Assembly (NCBI GenBank): GCA_021234155.1
Contig: JAJEKV010000023.1
Coordinates: forward strand, 8,438,610 to 8,502,609
From: Isoetes taiwanensis
Taxonomy: Eukaryota; Streptophyta; Lycopodiopsida; Isoetales; Isoetaceae
Reading direction: 5' to 3'
DNA: 64,000 nt
Position numbers and translations under genes: made by a program. Shown here one piece after another: positions 1-13,118 of the stretch. Within the stretch, counting starts at the first letter, position 1; each line of letters begins with the position of its first letter. The notes beneath the pieces were generated by a model. The model did not search any database and was not told the DNA's origin. It saw nothing but the letters and a program-made list of their open reading frames with translations.

Positions 1-1154
1 CAGCCCATGGCTTACATTTTCATGATTTCTATCTGTGATGATACGGGAGAGATTTCGGGATGGGCCACCCGCGGAACTATCGGGGTGACCTCACCCTTCA
101 ATGGTTGCTTGGGGATAACAACCCCTACGGCTGATCATGCTCGGACACACGCTCTTCATCAAGAGTACATGCCGAGCTTGCACATCATTTACCTCTCGGC
201 AAGCGGAAGTCTTTGCAACAAATAAGGAAGTATCACGGGACATCGAGGATCTTCCCTATGCACAAATTTATATGCAACACCTCGCCGGTTACAATCGATT
301 CGTGCTCTTACGGATAGCAAAGGCGGTCCCCACAGTAGGATAGCCCTCTGTCAACTCTCAACTCTACGCCTGCATGCGGGATCGTTGGTGTAAAGCTCTT
401 GATCCGGCCCTTGTCGGTAAATTAGGGGGCGGGGCTCGGCAACCCACGCCCACGGGCATGGTTCCCTCTCCCTATGCTTCCCAGGTGTTCCTCCATGCCC
501 CGGGTTCACGACTTCGATTGGCGTCTCCCCTTTTGGACAAAGGTCATAGATGGCCATCTTTGGATGGACTCCACCTCGGATCTCGGCGGATCTCCGGTGG
601 GATCCCGTTTTGTTCGCCGCTCCCATTGGGAGGAGGGTGCCACTCTTGATAACACCACAATTGGATCTATATTGCTAATGGCGTGGTTGGCAGCGCCCTG
701 GCGATCGCTACATGGTCTTGACACCTTCTTGCGAGAATGCCGCCACCTCACCGGATCCTTTGGTTCACCTTCAAGCGGGTTTTGTGCTGCTCTAAAATGC
801 ATCTTGCTCGGCTCCTTAAATCGGCGGCGTCCCATTTTTCACTTTGCAATCCGAATGATGCCGTCGGTGCCGCCGGCCTCGGACCTGCACTTTTGCTCAT
901 GGAATGTCGGTTTGTTTCTTAGGCGCCCATGCTGCCCTTGAAGACATGGTGCGATCTCATTTTCTCATTGATGCAGATCCTGCCCTTGGCCTCAACACTC
1001 CTCCTGCTCTACAAACACGCCAGGATCTCATTGGCAAGTACCATAATGGTGCCCGTCCTCACTCCCGTGAGGATCACTTTCAGACAGACGGCTTCCCGCC
1101 CTCATAAACACTTCCTCCTTTTCTTCACTCTGAGTGTCGTTTGGTGGGGGGGAG
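1..1154 (+). mobile_element. 3' internal end of an LTR element, coding content not recognised
   Basis: This stretch lies directly upstream of a candidate LTR and ends in a purine-rich tract (about 1142-1154, mostly G) of the kind that primes plus-strand synthesis in LTR retrotransposons. Several open frames of 60-155 codons exist on both strands, but none shows integrase, reverse transcriptase, RNase H or gag motifs I recognise. It may be a non-coding 3' region of a large element whose body lies before the window, or strongly decayed coding DNA. Confidence 0.4.
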
Positions 1155-1690
1155 TGTTAGTCCTGTGCCTCCTGGTACAGGACTATTCATGCATACGACG
1201 GACCAAGTCAAGCTCAAGGATCCGCAGTCAACCGGGTCAGCCATCCAAGGCCCCGCAGAAGACCAAGCAGCAGCCTATCAAGAGGCGCCACTCAGACAAG
1301 TGACGGGCCGTCACCGCCCGCGTCAGCGTGATCCCAGGCACCTCAAGAGGCACCGCCAGCATTCCTGCAAATCAGGCCTCCTTCCAGGAGTCGGCACCGA
1401 GATCAGGCAGAGTGTCTATATTGGGCCAAAGGCCATTGTACTATATATATGAGTAGAGCTAGCACATGAGTTTAAGATGAGTTTTGAGTCTGGTCTCTCT
1501 TCAGTCTTCTCTCGATTTCGAGAGCTCATGTATGTTCATCATTGATATCAAGGAAGCTTATCATTTTCCTCTCATTGTTCTCTTTGGTTCTGTTTTCTTC
1601 TTCTTGTTCTCTTCTTGCAAATCCCGCGTGACATAGTCCCCCAGGATTCTCCTGTTAGATCCAAGGGTCCTCACAGAGGGCTGTCTTGCA
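1155..1690 (+). repeat. candidate 3' LTR
   Basis: The segment starts with TGTTAG right after a G-rich polypurine tract and can be closed at a CA at 1689-1690. It contains a TATA-like box (ACTATATATATGAG, about 1440-1453) followed by a pyrimidine-rich leader, as expected for the U3-R-U5 layout of an LTR promoter. The partner LTR is outside the window, so the 3' boundary and a target-site duplication cannot be checked. The start is better supported than the end. Confidence 0.5.
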
Positions 1691-4163
1691 GGAGTTCCCG
1701 AACCCAGACCCCAAACACACCTCTGGCAACTACAAAGAAATAGAGGTGACAAACTGGAAAGATGACCAGAAATATCCCAAGATGGTGGGACTTTCTTTTA
1801 CCACCTTAGAGTGGTATACGAATATACTTCTAGTTTACGCAATGCAGTCTCTGTATCAATACCTGGCAACTCCATATTTTGATCGGATCAAGTGCCAAAG
1901 CTATGTTGTCTTCACTTGTTGCAACGACGTCCACAGATATCCCTAATCCTTTGAATATGAAGACAACCTACCAATGTCAAAAATAAATTCAAGTTACATT
2001 TCGAACTATGACAATAATTTGTGCTAAAGTTGTGGATACCTTTGTCAAGAACCATATTGACTTACGATTCTTGTGCTCACAATGTCCATCATGGTAATCT
2101 TTTGTTTGATAACAAAGTCATCAGTAATGCATGCACCATACATGCTTAGTTCAATAGTTACAGACAAAATTATCAAACTTCTGCCAGCATCAAAACCTTG
2201 CTCAGGTTGTGCGATTTTATAATCAAAGTACCACTGCATGTGGATGGTTGGAATTTTTAACTCCAACTAGAACATATTTTTTTGCAGACTTCATTGATTG
2301 AGGATGCAAAATTTGAATGCAAAAACAATAGATGTTTCATGCATATACCATAAAGAAAATATTTGCAGAAATGTATAACGAAACATGAGCACCAAAATAG
2401 GCCAGCTCTTGAGCCTCCTCGGATGTGGGGTATGGCACTATCAACATGTCAAGACACCATAAACATCCTTCCAAACCTAGATAGAGCAAAGCAATTATAG
2501 TATATTTTTTCAGAGTCGTTGCATGGTGGCCAAATCTGAAAACCCTAAATCTAGCCAAGATAGACTCAGCGAAATTGTATAAACAACGATGGGAAGCTCA
2601 CATCTCTAGTTTTTCAATGCCCTAGAAAAGTCTCAAATCTAACAGTCGAGCCAGAAGTATGAAGAAAGTGCAATAGGACGCCACATGGCACCCTTAAGTG
2701 CCTTTGTATAAATAGTCAGAACCGTTATAGTCTCCCCAATCTCGTATTGTTACCTATATTATATTCTATATACATGATGATCCTTTTACATTCATAGTGT
2801 TGTTGAGGTTTGAATCCAGATCCTCGTGGTTGATTTTGATGTATATGCTTCATCCATTGGCATTCACTGGCATCCTTAAACCCCAGTTAGTCCTTGTGGA
2901 TAATCCATGTTGCTCATGGTGTATAGTGTAGCAAGGTGAGGGGCATAGTTGAGTGTTTTTATGTATTCCTAGTGATAGTAACTATAACGACTCAATGCTT
3001 GATAGTGGCAACCAACCGAGCCCCAATATTATATGAATCCCGTGTCAAAATCATGTAATTGGTGGGTATTGTTGGTAGCTTGCCCCTTGCTATAGAACAA
3101 AGCTAACAACCGCATGTTTTCTTGGTTCTCAAAGATCTAACACTGCAAAACCGTATTCATCAAGCCTAGCCTAGGTATGTAATTGGTGGGTATTGTTGGT
3201 AGCTTGTCCCTTGCTATAGACAAAGCTAACAACCGCATGTTTTCTTGGTTCAAATCCCTAATCCAATACGTACGATGGAGGTTATTGCAGCTTCAAGTAC
3301 CATGCCATGTATGAGTAAGAACTAAATTGCTGCTAACCTTGAGAAAAGTACATAAGCCAACCCTGTTGTGTTGAACGTGTGATCACACATTGACTAATGA
3401 CTGGATATTAACTACCAACCAAACCTTGATGAAAGTACATATACGTCAACCCCACTATGTGAAGCAGGTTACGATGAAAGAAACTCCTCAAAACTATTCA
3501 TAATCAGAACATAAAATCCTGCCAACAAAAACCAGGAAAAGGTTGAGTTTTACAGAGGTGTTTAGAATTAGCAACATCAAGGGTTAAAAATGCAAAACGA
3601 ACTTATACATTTAACCTTTAGTTGACAGCCAACACAGAACACCCCTGATTTTGCAGAAACTTATGGCATTGCTAGATTTCAAATTAAATTGAGTCTTTCA
3701 AGCAAAATAACAAACATCCAAGCTTCTAAGGCATTTGCACAACGGAGCAATAATCCTTTTTCTCTCTCTTATTCTCTCAATCTTTGCAAAAGATCAGCCA
3801 GCCAACCAATACATCTGCCTTACAATGTACATCCGCACTGACGCATCATTAAGAACAAGAGGTTACAACAAAGAAATACTTCTTTGAAGTCAGTTTAATT
3901 TAAAAAAGAATATACTCGAGGGCCAAATAACGGAAAGAAATACAAGTGTAACAGGACAATTTCCAGACATATATAAATACACTGCAACCACCTGCATTTT
4001 CTCTACATCTTGGCTGCTTCAGATTTAAAATCCAGGGCTCATATACAACTTCAAGGAGACTTGGGGCAAGCTTCCCTCAGAATACAATTGGCTTGAACCA
4101 AATCTTCAACATTGACCAGCCATTATGTATCAAGTCTATCTAATCTTTCTGTGTGTTGGCATA
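1691..4163. other. intergenic DNA downstream of the DA2-like gene
   Basis: I see no convincing coding region here. The part next to 4163 should contain the 3' UTR of the minus-strand RING gene. The only clear structure is a 75-bp direct duplication (3054-3128 and 3178-3251). Confidence 0.5.
3054..3251. repeat. 75-bp direct duplication
   Basis: A 75-bp block beginning TGTAATTGGTGGGTATTG and ending TTTCTTGGTTC at 3054-3128 recurs at 3178-3251 with only a substitution and a one-base deletion. A 49-bp spacer lies between. It looks like a local segmental duplication and carries no terminal inverted repeats. Confidence 0.85.
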
Positions 4164-7100
4164 TCAATCCTTTCTTCCATTGGCACGAATGTTGCTCTTT
4201 CCCTGAGCTTCTGCAAGAGATAAGGCAATTGCCAGTATAATTTGATCTTCAAAACTATCAGGAACTGCAACTGTGCCCATTGGTTCTACTGTTCCCTCTG
4301 CATTCGAGGCTATCTCAGGTGCTTCCCCTTCCCAGGGCAGATCAGAACCAGAAGGAATGTTATTGCAGAAACTAGTTCCCCCCTCCACAACTTCTGATCT
4401 TTGATCTACAGCCTGGGATGATCCTGTACCGTCCTCATGAGTCCAGAAAGATGGACACTCTCCTGCAGTAGTAGATTCTCTTGCACCTGGCCATGGAGAT
4501 CCATGTGGCACATAATCTTCGTTACGATATCTCTGGACATTCTGTAATCCACCGTGTTGATTGCCTGAGATATCAACCCCCTGAAAATGCAAGGCTTGAT
4601 TTGCATATGAATTCCTGTCCCCTACAATTGGTGGTATCGTCAAATTCATCAGGGAAATCAATCCATTAAAAACACCAATTTCCAACTTGACAACTAGAAC
4701 CCACCTGCTACAGAATTCCCCGGGGTTTGATCATCTATATAGGGTTCTCCAGTACCAACGCGATGCCGAAAACCATTTGCATGCATATATTGAACAGGTG
4801 CATTTGTATTGACTAATACCATTGAATCAATCGGAGCAGGTTGCTGCATGCCTTGTTCCTGCAATGAAGTCAAAGTTAGCGAAAACATGTCAGCTTAAAA
4901 GACAATACAACTACCTCACATAGAAATCATGCTGGGTTCAAATAAATGACAACATTCATATCTTTATAAGCCAAACTTATATACATACATGCACACTTTT
5001 CAATCTGGTATTTTGAACATTTGTCTATAGTAATTTTACCTGGAGAGAGAGAATGATTGCCTTCATAACCATAAACTCCTCCAAATCCATAAACTCCTCG
5101 TCCCTGAATAATAACATCCCACAAATTTTACATAACAAGTGTAATTTAAACAAAAAAAAATGCATGCCAAAAAGGCACTAGGTAAAACACCTGTTATGTC
5201 GCATATAAGGATGTGTGCCACCTTGACCAGCTTGTATAACCATGTCATTCGCAGTGGCAATTCTAGAAGATAATGGGGGTGCTAAACCACCCTCTCTCTG
5301 GGAGAGATCACTTGAAGATAAGAATAAACTTTGTTCTTGATGGCGATTTGTATCAACTCGATCGTCCCTTTGCCGTACATGTTCAAAGACTGGAGTTCCT
5401 CCTTGCACGCCCCAGCCAACATCCCTCTCCACCAAAATCCCTCCATCATCCCCAGAAGAAACAGGAGGTTGAATATCCTCAACTATATTTACTTCATTAG
5501 GACTTCCGAGCCTTTGAATCTGACGTTCTTCTTCATCAAGAAGCTCCTGCTGCCGTATCCGTATTTTGGCTTCGATGACTTTCTGTTCTTCCTGCAAGTT
5601 AACACCAGATTTTTTCCTCATTTATTCCCAAAGACCACGCACACCGGATCAATGACAGAAGGTAAACAAACAGATCTAGAATGCCCAAAAACTATTTGAC
5701 CCAACAAGTTTCACATGCTTAAACACAAACTGGGTAACAACAGCAGTGTGGGAAATATAATGTATTCTTCTATTAAGACATGATAGATGACCAATATAAA
5801 CTAGCACTTGGATATAGGAAAGAGTTGTTGAGATGATCAATTGCCTTTAACCCTTCCAACTGCAACGCAAGCCTATATATTTGACCATTAAAAGCCATCT
5901 CTATGAATCCTTCACTCTAGAAGACCATAGCTCTGATAATTCTCAGCATGTTTGACACAGATGAACAGCAAATATAAAGAAAATGAGCTAAAACTGTCAA
6001 AAAGGACAGTGTGTTCTGGAATAATATTCCACTTGGAAGACCATCTTCTGCCCTTGGTTCATGGTTGCATCAAAACATGTTTCTTACATGTAATGAACCT
6101 GTCAATATGCTAAGAAACGAAACTTTGTGCACGTCACATTTACATCATGTTTCACAATGTATTTCAAATGCTTTTGCTGATGGCATGTTTTTTCTCGCCA
6201 AGCAGATTTCTGTGTGGTCCAACCAAATCCCCAAATTGGTATTTTTTAACAATCTGCCACACATGACCTGCATGCCATGACTCTAATCCATGAATCTAAC
6301 AACACGAGATCACGTTTATAATCCCAAACTTTAGTGCGGATTATGCAGATTGGGAGAAGTAGGATTCAAATTCCAACTATTTCATCCAACACCTCCGACT
6401 ATTCCATTATGCATTTTTATTTGCCAATGCAAGCAACAATTTGACAGCACAAGGTTGTGCTCGCAAAGGAAGGAAAAAATCATAAGGGTAAACTATGAAG
6501 TGTAGATAATGCTCAATCATCCATTGGTGATTTCCTTATGCTCTTTTTGCTTCTGAACCAAGCACGTCTTAAGAACTAGCATTTAGGAAAAATCTTCCTT
6601 AGAGGGGTACCATTTCTTAAAAGGGTTTCAAACTGTACCAGACTCATACTTCAAATGTTCCATTCCTTATGGTCTTTATCATAGCGTTCCTGAATCCCTT
6701 CTAGGATAATAGCTGCTTTTTCCTCTATCATTTGAACACTCACCCCATTCAAGTTCCCAACCCAAAATCTGCCTCTTTCTAAATGAGGCATCTGACAACA
6801 TAGCACAATAGATATTTTCCTATGTGCCCTTAATTAAATGCATCTGCCTTCCCGCAGGCTTGGTCAGCCACAATACTGATGCAGCAGGCTATTCTCCAAT
6901 AAGCCCCTTCCTTGCACAAGCTTATCATCTCACCAATACATTTCTGCAGAAGCTGCAATGCGGTGGCACCTCGTTCTTCGATTTTGAGAAGAAATATAAA
7001 ATGATGTCCTTTTAATACCTTACCTATGCCCACAAAATATTACAAAAGAAGGGAAAGAAATAGGTGATGGTGTTCAACAGACTACAAAACTAAAAGACTA

Positions 7101-8764
7101 CCTATGTTCCAAATGAAAAGTCAGAAAATAAGCAGTCAGTGGACAATATTAAGTCTTAAATGTTCTTTTTCCTAAGGTCCACTCTTTTCAACCACCACAT
7201 TCATATCCTTGCTATTAGCATCATGTTCATGGTGCAAAGCTGTACAATGCCACTTATGAAAGGTGGAGCATTGGAGGACAGGCAGCCATGATGACCAACA
7301 CATCATTGGCAAATTATATCTGCATCTTCAGGTTTCAGACAGCAAGAAAAGAAGATAAGAACTGTGTATATTGACTTTGTTTGTATAGTCTGCGAGGTGA
7401 AGTTACAAGACCTAGGTCCACTGCACAAAAGGCCAGAAACCGTTGGCACTATTGTTTACCACGCCTCTCTTGTTTATTGACTACAGTAAAAAGTAAGAAG
7501 CAATTAAATAAATTTTGAAGCCAAGAAGCATACAGCTTGCTCGACGCCTTTCTCTTCCTGTGTTCTGAATCCCCGGTACTCCACAGCATACTGTTGTGTT
7601 TTACAAAATGGGCATCTGGGAGAGTTAAGGAAATATCATGCAAAGGCCTACCTGTATGAACTTTCAATAAATGTTCTCTACACATGTACACTATAATCAA
7701 GGATACTGAGTTGGCCGTGAGGAGGAGTGCGGAGGCTTTACTTGCAAAAAGCATTCTGCAAAATTGAATTCAATGACAAAGGTTGACAATATGAGTTTCT
7801 TCCTGTTTTAAAGATACAGTTATGCTGAAAGATACAAAGAGCTCACCTGTACATATTCCTTTCGTGCAGCATTTAGATCTGTTCAAACTTGGATAATGCT
7901 GCATAGGTTGCCAAATATTAACAATAAGTTAATCAATGAGCAAGACAAGAGCCATCGCATTTGCATGCATCATTTTTGTCAAATATACATAAAAAGAAAT
8001 GTGTTTTTGCAACACGGAAGCAGCTGCATTTGGAAATCACCCATTCATAATATGGTGAGCAGGCTTGGCCAGCGTAAATTCTTCATTGGCTTAGATACAA
8101 GGGACAAACCAAATTGAAATGTGATTACTTCAACCAGTAAGAAGTGAAGATGTCTAAGAGTCCACCTCTATAACTTATTAACACCTTATAACTGTACTTT
8201 TTGCTGGAAATACTAGTCCCCTGAAGGAAAAAGCTAATCCCAAATAGATGAGCCTGGCCGTCTTAAAAGGGAAAATAGCAAAAGTAGTTCCTCTCTGGAC
8301 AAGTTAAGTGACGTTCCCAGATTTGTCCGAAATTGTTGACTGTCATTGTCATAATTTTGTGAATACTTGGAATTACTCGCTCTTTGCAGTAATATATGAC
8401 TGAGGATTACAATTAGAAGCTCTAATGCAAACATATACAATAACATAAACCTGGCAACAAGCATGTCTGTTGCTAGCAAGTATTAGAAAAAGTAAGGACG
8501 ACAGTCAATATTCTTTCTATAAACAATTCGTTCAAATCGACCTAGCAGATACTAGATGTGCTTAATCCGTACCAGAAAGCAAATGGGGCATTCGTCCAGA
8601 TCAAAGGCTGCCTCCTCGACTCCTATATAACAAGGCGCAAGTTTGCCATCAAGAATAAGTTTCCGAAGCCTCCGTTGATCCACATCCTTGTGTTGATACA
8701 ACCCTTGAGGTTTAGTATAGCGCTCGTCTACAAGAGGGCGTCTTTTACCCAATTTATTTCCCAT
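4164..8764 (-). CDS. RING-type E3 ubiquitin ligase, DA2/GW2/SIP5-like (8 exons, intact)
   Basis: Eight exons on the minus strand join in frame with GT/AG borders: 8764-8573, 7898-7847, 7755-7707, 7615-7534, 5591-5191, 5103-5040, 4858-4705 and 4621-4164. They give 1452 nt, or 483 residues plus stop. The start is at MGNKLGKRR, the conserved N-terminus of plant DA2/GW2 and SIP5-like ligases. The RING uses C59, C62, C74/C75, C80, C83, C99 and C102 (CPIC...CC..GIC.EC...CPFC) and is completed only by splicing exons 1-4. A helical [23 protein letters not shown] segment starts near residue 126. Two ubiquitin-interacting-like helices follow, at about 265-282 ([13 protein letters not shown]) and 455-472 ([11 protein letters not shown]). 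Such proteins transfer ubiquitin from an E2 to substrates, and DA2/GW2 limit organ and seed size. Whether this copy is the DA2/GW2 or the SIP5 branch I cannot tell. An AG acceptor at about 8791-8792 suggests a 5' UTR intron. No stop or frameshift was seen. Confidence 0.95.
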
Positions 8765-9709
8765 ATGCACAGCGAGCTTAACAACATCCTATAATTTCAA
8801 AACCAATACTCCATTTTCATCTATTCTTAGCCTCCGGCAGCCTGCAACGCATCTAGAGGCCCAAACCCAACCATGATTTCTAAGCCGCATTTGCCTCTTT
8901 GAAAGAATACCTCACAACAGAATACATCCCTGGTCTGACAAATTGCTCCAAAATCTGGGCCCTCGGAAGGGCCCTGTCAAAGAAGGGGGCTGTTCTTACA
9001 TGCAAGGGGACCCAAGCTGAAGAGATATTCCTCCTACACCAAAACGGATGAAAAATGGATCAATCTAAAGGGCAAGAGCGAGGGAATAATCCCCAAGTAA
9101 TGAATTTGCTGCCGGAGTTGGCTATGGCGATGCTTCGGCTATGGCACGTGGTGGTAGAGTGCGGAAAAATAAGAGGGAGAACTTGAAGCGAAGGAACGTT
9201 AACCCGAAGCCTAACCGTGGTTACAAATGTTAACCGTGGTTAAGATAAATTAAATTGTTAACTTACCTTGCCTAAAAAGTTGGAATTGATGTTATCTTGG
9301 ATTTTATTGGGGACCTACAAAAAATAATTCAACGAGAACCTGCAAAGAACCACTTAGTAAAATGTAAGCTTAATTTTCTCTATGTACCAATTCAAACGGA
9401 AAATTGTAACTTTATGTAAGAATTTTTTTATTCAGCTGACCATTTAAAAAGTGCATCCTTCGCAGTGAGACATGTCAAAGGAAGAGTGAACTCTGAATAG
9501 CCCTGGACAAATCATCAATAAATTTTGGCAAATTCAAGAAAGTATTGAACATCTCCGACCAAAGAAGGTCTTTGCCAATCCAGAATAATACTAACTTTAC
9601 CTGGGTCCATGGAAAATCCCTGACTTTTAGTGGCTTTTTACGCTAATCCACATTTTCGTTTCTTATTGCCGAAACTTGAATGCTAATTTAATCTCTAAGA
9701 CCATACAAG

Positions 9710-9793
9710 TTATGTAACATATGCCTATTCAGACGACTCTAACCGGATCTTCTAAGGTTCTGTCTTATGCAACATATGCCTATTCAGACGACT
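9710..9793. repeat. 29-bp direct duplication
   Basis: A 29-bp block containing CATATGCCTATTCAGACGAC occurs at 9710-9738 and 9765-9793, differing by one base. It is a small local duplication without recognisable function. Confidence 0.85.
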
Positions 9794-12524
9794 TTATCTT
9801 TAGGTATTCCATGAGTTTATAGTTGCGCGCACGCCAATGTGAAATGAACATCGACTAATCACGAATTGACCAGATTTGTCGTGAGAGAAGAATTCCTCTG
9901 TCATGATGTGTCCTATATGAATTCGTGTTCGTCTCTACGGTGTCTAATAAATTGAGGGGATGCTCCCACAATGTCTAGTAAACTAATGTCAAGGAGGGGA
10001 GGAAGACGTAACACATGGCCCCTATATCTCCTAGAGATGTGTAGCCTCCTCTCAGCCTCTCCTTCAACCTCCATTCATGCCTCATGCTCCAGTACTACTT
10101 TTGTTCTTTTCTATGCCTATATTAATTCATATATCTAAACGTCTATACATGTTTTAAGATGCATGTATATATTTTTCAATGGTCAAAACCCACCTTTCAC
10201 GAAAAGCCTTCATGTAATATATGCATTGCCTCTCTGAGTTTTCCAAATTGCTCAGGTATAAGTTAATCCCTTAAGTTTTTACCATTGTGACTTTATGCAA
10301 TCTAAGATGTGGTCAAACCAATCGAATAGTTGTTCCTATACAAAAGTATCTTAGGCAACATTTTCGTTTTAAATATAATATTAGTATATAATATAATAAT
10401 ATATAAAACCCACCGGCCTAATGGCTAAACGACAAGTATGCCTACCTAGAATCATGACAATATATCCTATGAAAATTCCATAATACCCATTTTTTGCAAA
10501 GAATGGAAGGTAATACTCAAGAAGGATTTACATCCCTTGGAACTAGTCTTTGATATTGTTAAGAGATGTTATAAAAGATTATTTTCTTGTAAAATTCAAT
10601 AACTCTATCAGAACATCATGTTATAAGACTGCATTAGTGCATAGGTCCTCCTATATCTTTGAGTAACAATGTCCATCACTCTGACACGTATATATTTCTT
10701 CCTCTTCGTTTTTCCAATGCAAGTATACAGCATTGCTAGACATTAAGATCCATTATATCCAAGCATCATGGTAAAACACTTATATGTCACCCAGTTCTCA
10801 GCTCAATTGTACACATTGCAAAAAGATATCCGGATTGAAAAGTACAAAATTTAGGTACCTATCTAGATCTGGATCAAATCATATGCCAATGGAAAGCTCT
10901 CTCTATATAAGCTTTTATACAAACCCAAGATCATCTGAGTCTGACCTCTGTAGCTCAAATTTACGAGGGTTGAAACAATTGACATTCTCTCTCTAGTGCT
11001 TCTCTTTTTATATATTTTTAGTGACTTAGATATTATATACAATGGTTTGGTTAAAAAAAAAAACTTCTCATAAAAATCTTATTTTTGATTAAAACAAACG
11101 AAAATTTTGTAAAAAGCATTTGCAAACGTAATTGAACAATGTTTGATTGGTTTTTGTGCCATTAGCAAGTACCTTAATTGAATGTTTGTTTAGAATCTTT
11201 ATAGGTAGATATAGACGAGCTTGAACAATCGAACATCACCTTGGGAAATGATCGTTTCTAGTCAAGAAATTCCATCACTTTGACTGCCAAAGGGTGAAGC
11301 AAAAAATTATTGAATCCAAAAGAGCAATGACAGAATCAAGTAGATGAACAATGAGGATGGCAATATTCATGATTAGTTAAGCTCTATATCCTTGTGATTG
11401 CTCATAAATAATAATATAAATTTCTCTACCTGTTGGAAGAACGAATTTATAGCCAACAACGAATCAACAACGCCCATCTGAGATGTGGGTATTAAATGTC
11501 CACTTTGGAGCAAAAAAGATGAAGCTCCGTTTCAAATAATAATGGAGGAATCACATTGTTGGATTAATATATACTTGTGCGATCCACATATTTTGACCCT
11601 TATAATCGTATATTCTGCATACATAAATATAAAATTGGTGATGTGCAATTATGGTTTGACGATTGCAACATCCTTGCAAAAGGAAAGTATGCTCAGAATC
11701 ATCATACCTTTTAACATGATTTGAAGAACTCATTCTCGTAAAATCCCATTGAATTAATGTGATTGTGTGATAAGGCTCAATTGGATCATCCAGAACTTGA
11801 AAGCAAATCAAAATCCAGGAAACTACTGGCTTCCATTAAATATATAGAACCAAATAGTGAAAGTATAACTTGTAACTGCAAAGCTTAAGAAATTAATAAG
11901 ATTTGGATCTGCTGCAAAACCCTACTCTACACTTGAAAACCTTTTATTTTTCATCTTAATAGGAGTTTAAAAGCTTAGGCTTTCACACCTTCACAGGAAA
12001 CTCTAGGATGCTCTTGCCCATTTGTGGGGCTATCTAATAAGCATAAAACTTGATAGCACTGCATGGATGTTGGTAACCTTCCTCCTCGTTATAATAATTA
12101 TCTGAAAACAAAGTACATAACTCCAAACTAGCATTCCAGCAAAATCAAAAGAAAGCAAGGTAACATACCTTGAGGCAACTGTGCAATAATAATTTCTTTA
12201 GCATGGAAATGGTAATGACTTGAGCATATTTGTAAGGTCCACTATTGGTGCCATCTATTCAATGAAACCTATTTTTGTTTTGCCATTGCAATTTCTTTGA
12301 CCTGGTTGTATTGTGCAACGATGCAATGACAAAAAAACAAACAAAAAAAGACTTGCTTACAATGGAATGGAATGCCAGTGTTATCAAAATCGTCAAAAGA
12401 AGCTTCATGAAGGTTTAGAGGCAGATTTGTGAGACTAGCAAGAATCATCATCTTACTGAGATGCAAAAATAAATTCGTCCACAAATAGCAACCTCTAATT
12501 TTCGCAGGCATAGGTAGATCCAGA

Positions 12525-12601
12525 GGCATTGATGTAGAGAAAAGTTGTATCATAGCTCTAGCAAAGGCATTGATGTAGAGAAAAGTTGTATCATAGCTCT
12601 A
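12525..12601. repeat. 36-bp tandem duplication
   Basis: A 36-bp block beginning GGCATTGATGTAGAG occurs at 12525-12560 and again at 12566-12601 with no mismatch that I can see and a 5-bp spacer. Perfect identity suggests a recent slippage or repair event. Confidence 0.9.
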
Positions 12602-13118
12602 ACTCCAAGCTCTCATCTGAACAACGCTGCTTTGCCTTCGCATCACCAAGCCCTGCAAGAAAAAATAGAATTGAACAAGAAAGAAAGCCCTAAAATATAT
12701 TTTTGATGCTTGCATGTCTTCATAATTTATGATATGGTGAGAATTATTAGATCTAACAATTGAAAATTGCAAAAATAAGTAATGTGCGTGTATGCACACT
12801 CTAGATGTACACATTAGTACATGAACTCAAATAAACCACAAAACCAGGAGGGACAACTTAGCAAAGTTAATATTAGAATATGTCGGAGCTTGGGTGTTGA
12901 TATGGCAAATCATAGATTGAGTTGAGATCATGAAATCATGATGCTAATGGTTCTTCTTACATAGACATCTAAATATGTTATCCTCAAGAGAAGGAGAAGT
13001 ATCTAAAGGTTTTATGATTAACATGAAGATGCTAATGGAGGATGCCTCACCCGAAGGGATTTGAAGGGAAAAACCTTAGCAGTAATAAGCCTATTGACAA
13101 ACTATACAATGATAGATA

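Larger units (their letters stand above)
8765..13118. other. intergenic DNA upstream of the DA2-like gene
   Basis: The first few hundred bases should hold the 5' UTR (with a likely intron acceptor near 8791) and promoter of the minus-strand RING gene. The remainder is AT-rich with only short open frames, and I recognised no gene or named element. Two short local duplications lie at 9710-9793 and 12525-12601. Confidence 0.5.

Noticed and set aside
374-941. Overlapping 90-155 codon frames as genes
   Set aside because: No domain, no codon-like constraint and overlap on both strands; more likely the non-coding or decayed end of an LTR element.
2337-2558. Short minus-strand frame with membrane-like residues
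   Set aside because: Isolated 73-codon frame in AT-rich DNA without splice context or recognisable family.
2800-2830. tRNA gene from B-box-like GGTTTGAATCC
   Set aside because: No matching A box or cloverleaf arms; the same holds for the similar motif near 6361.
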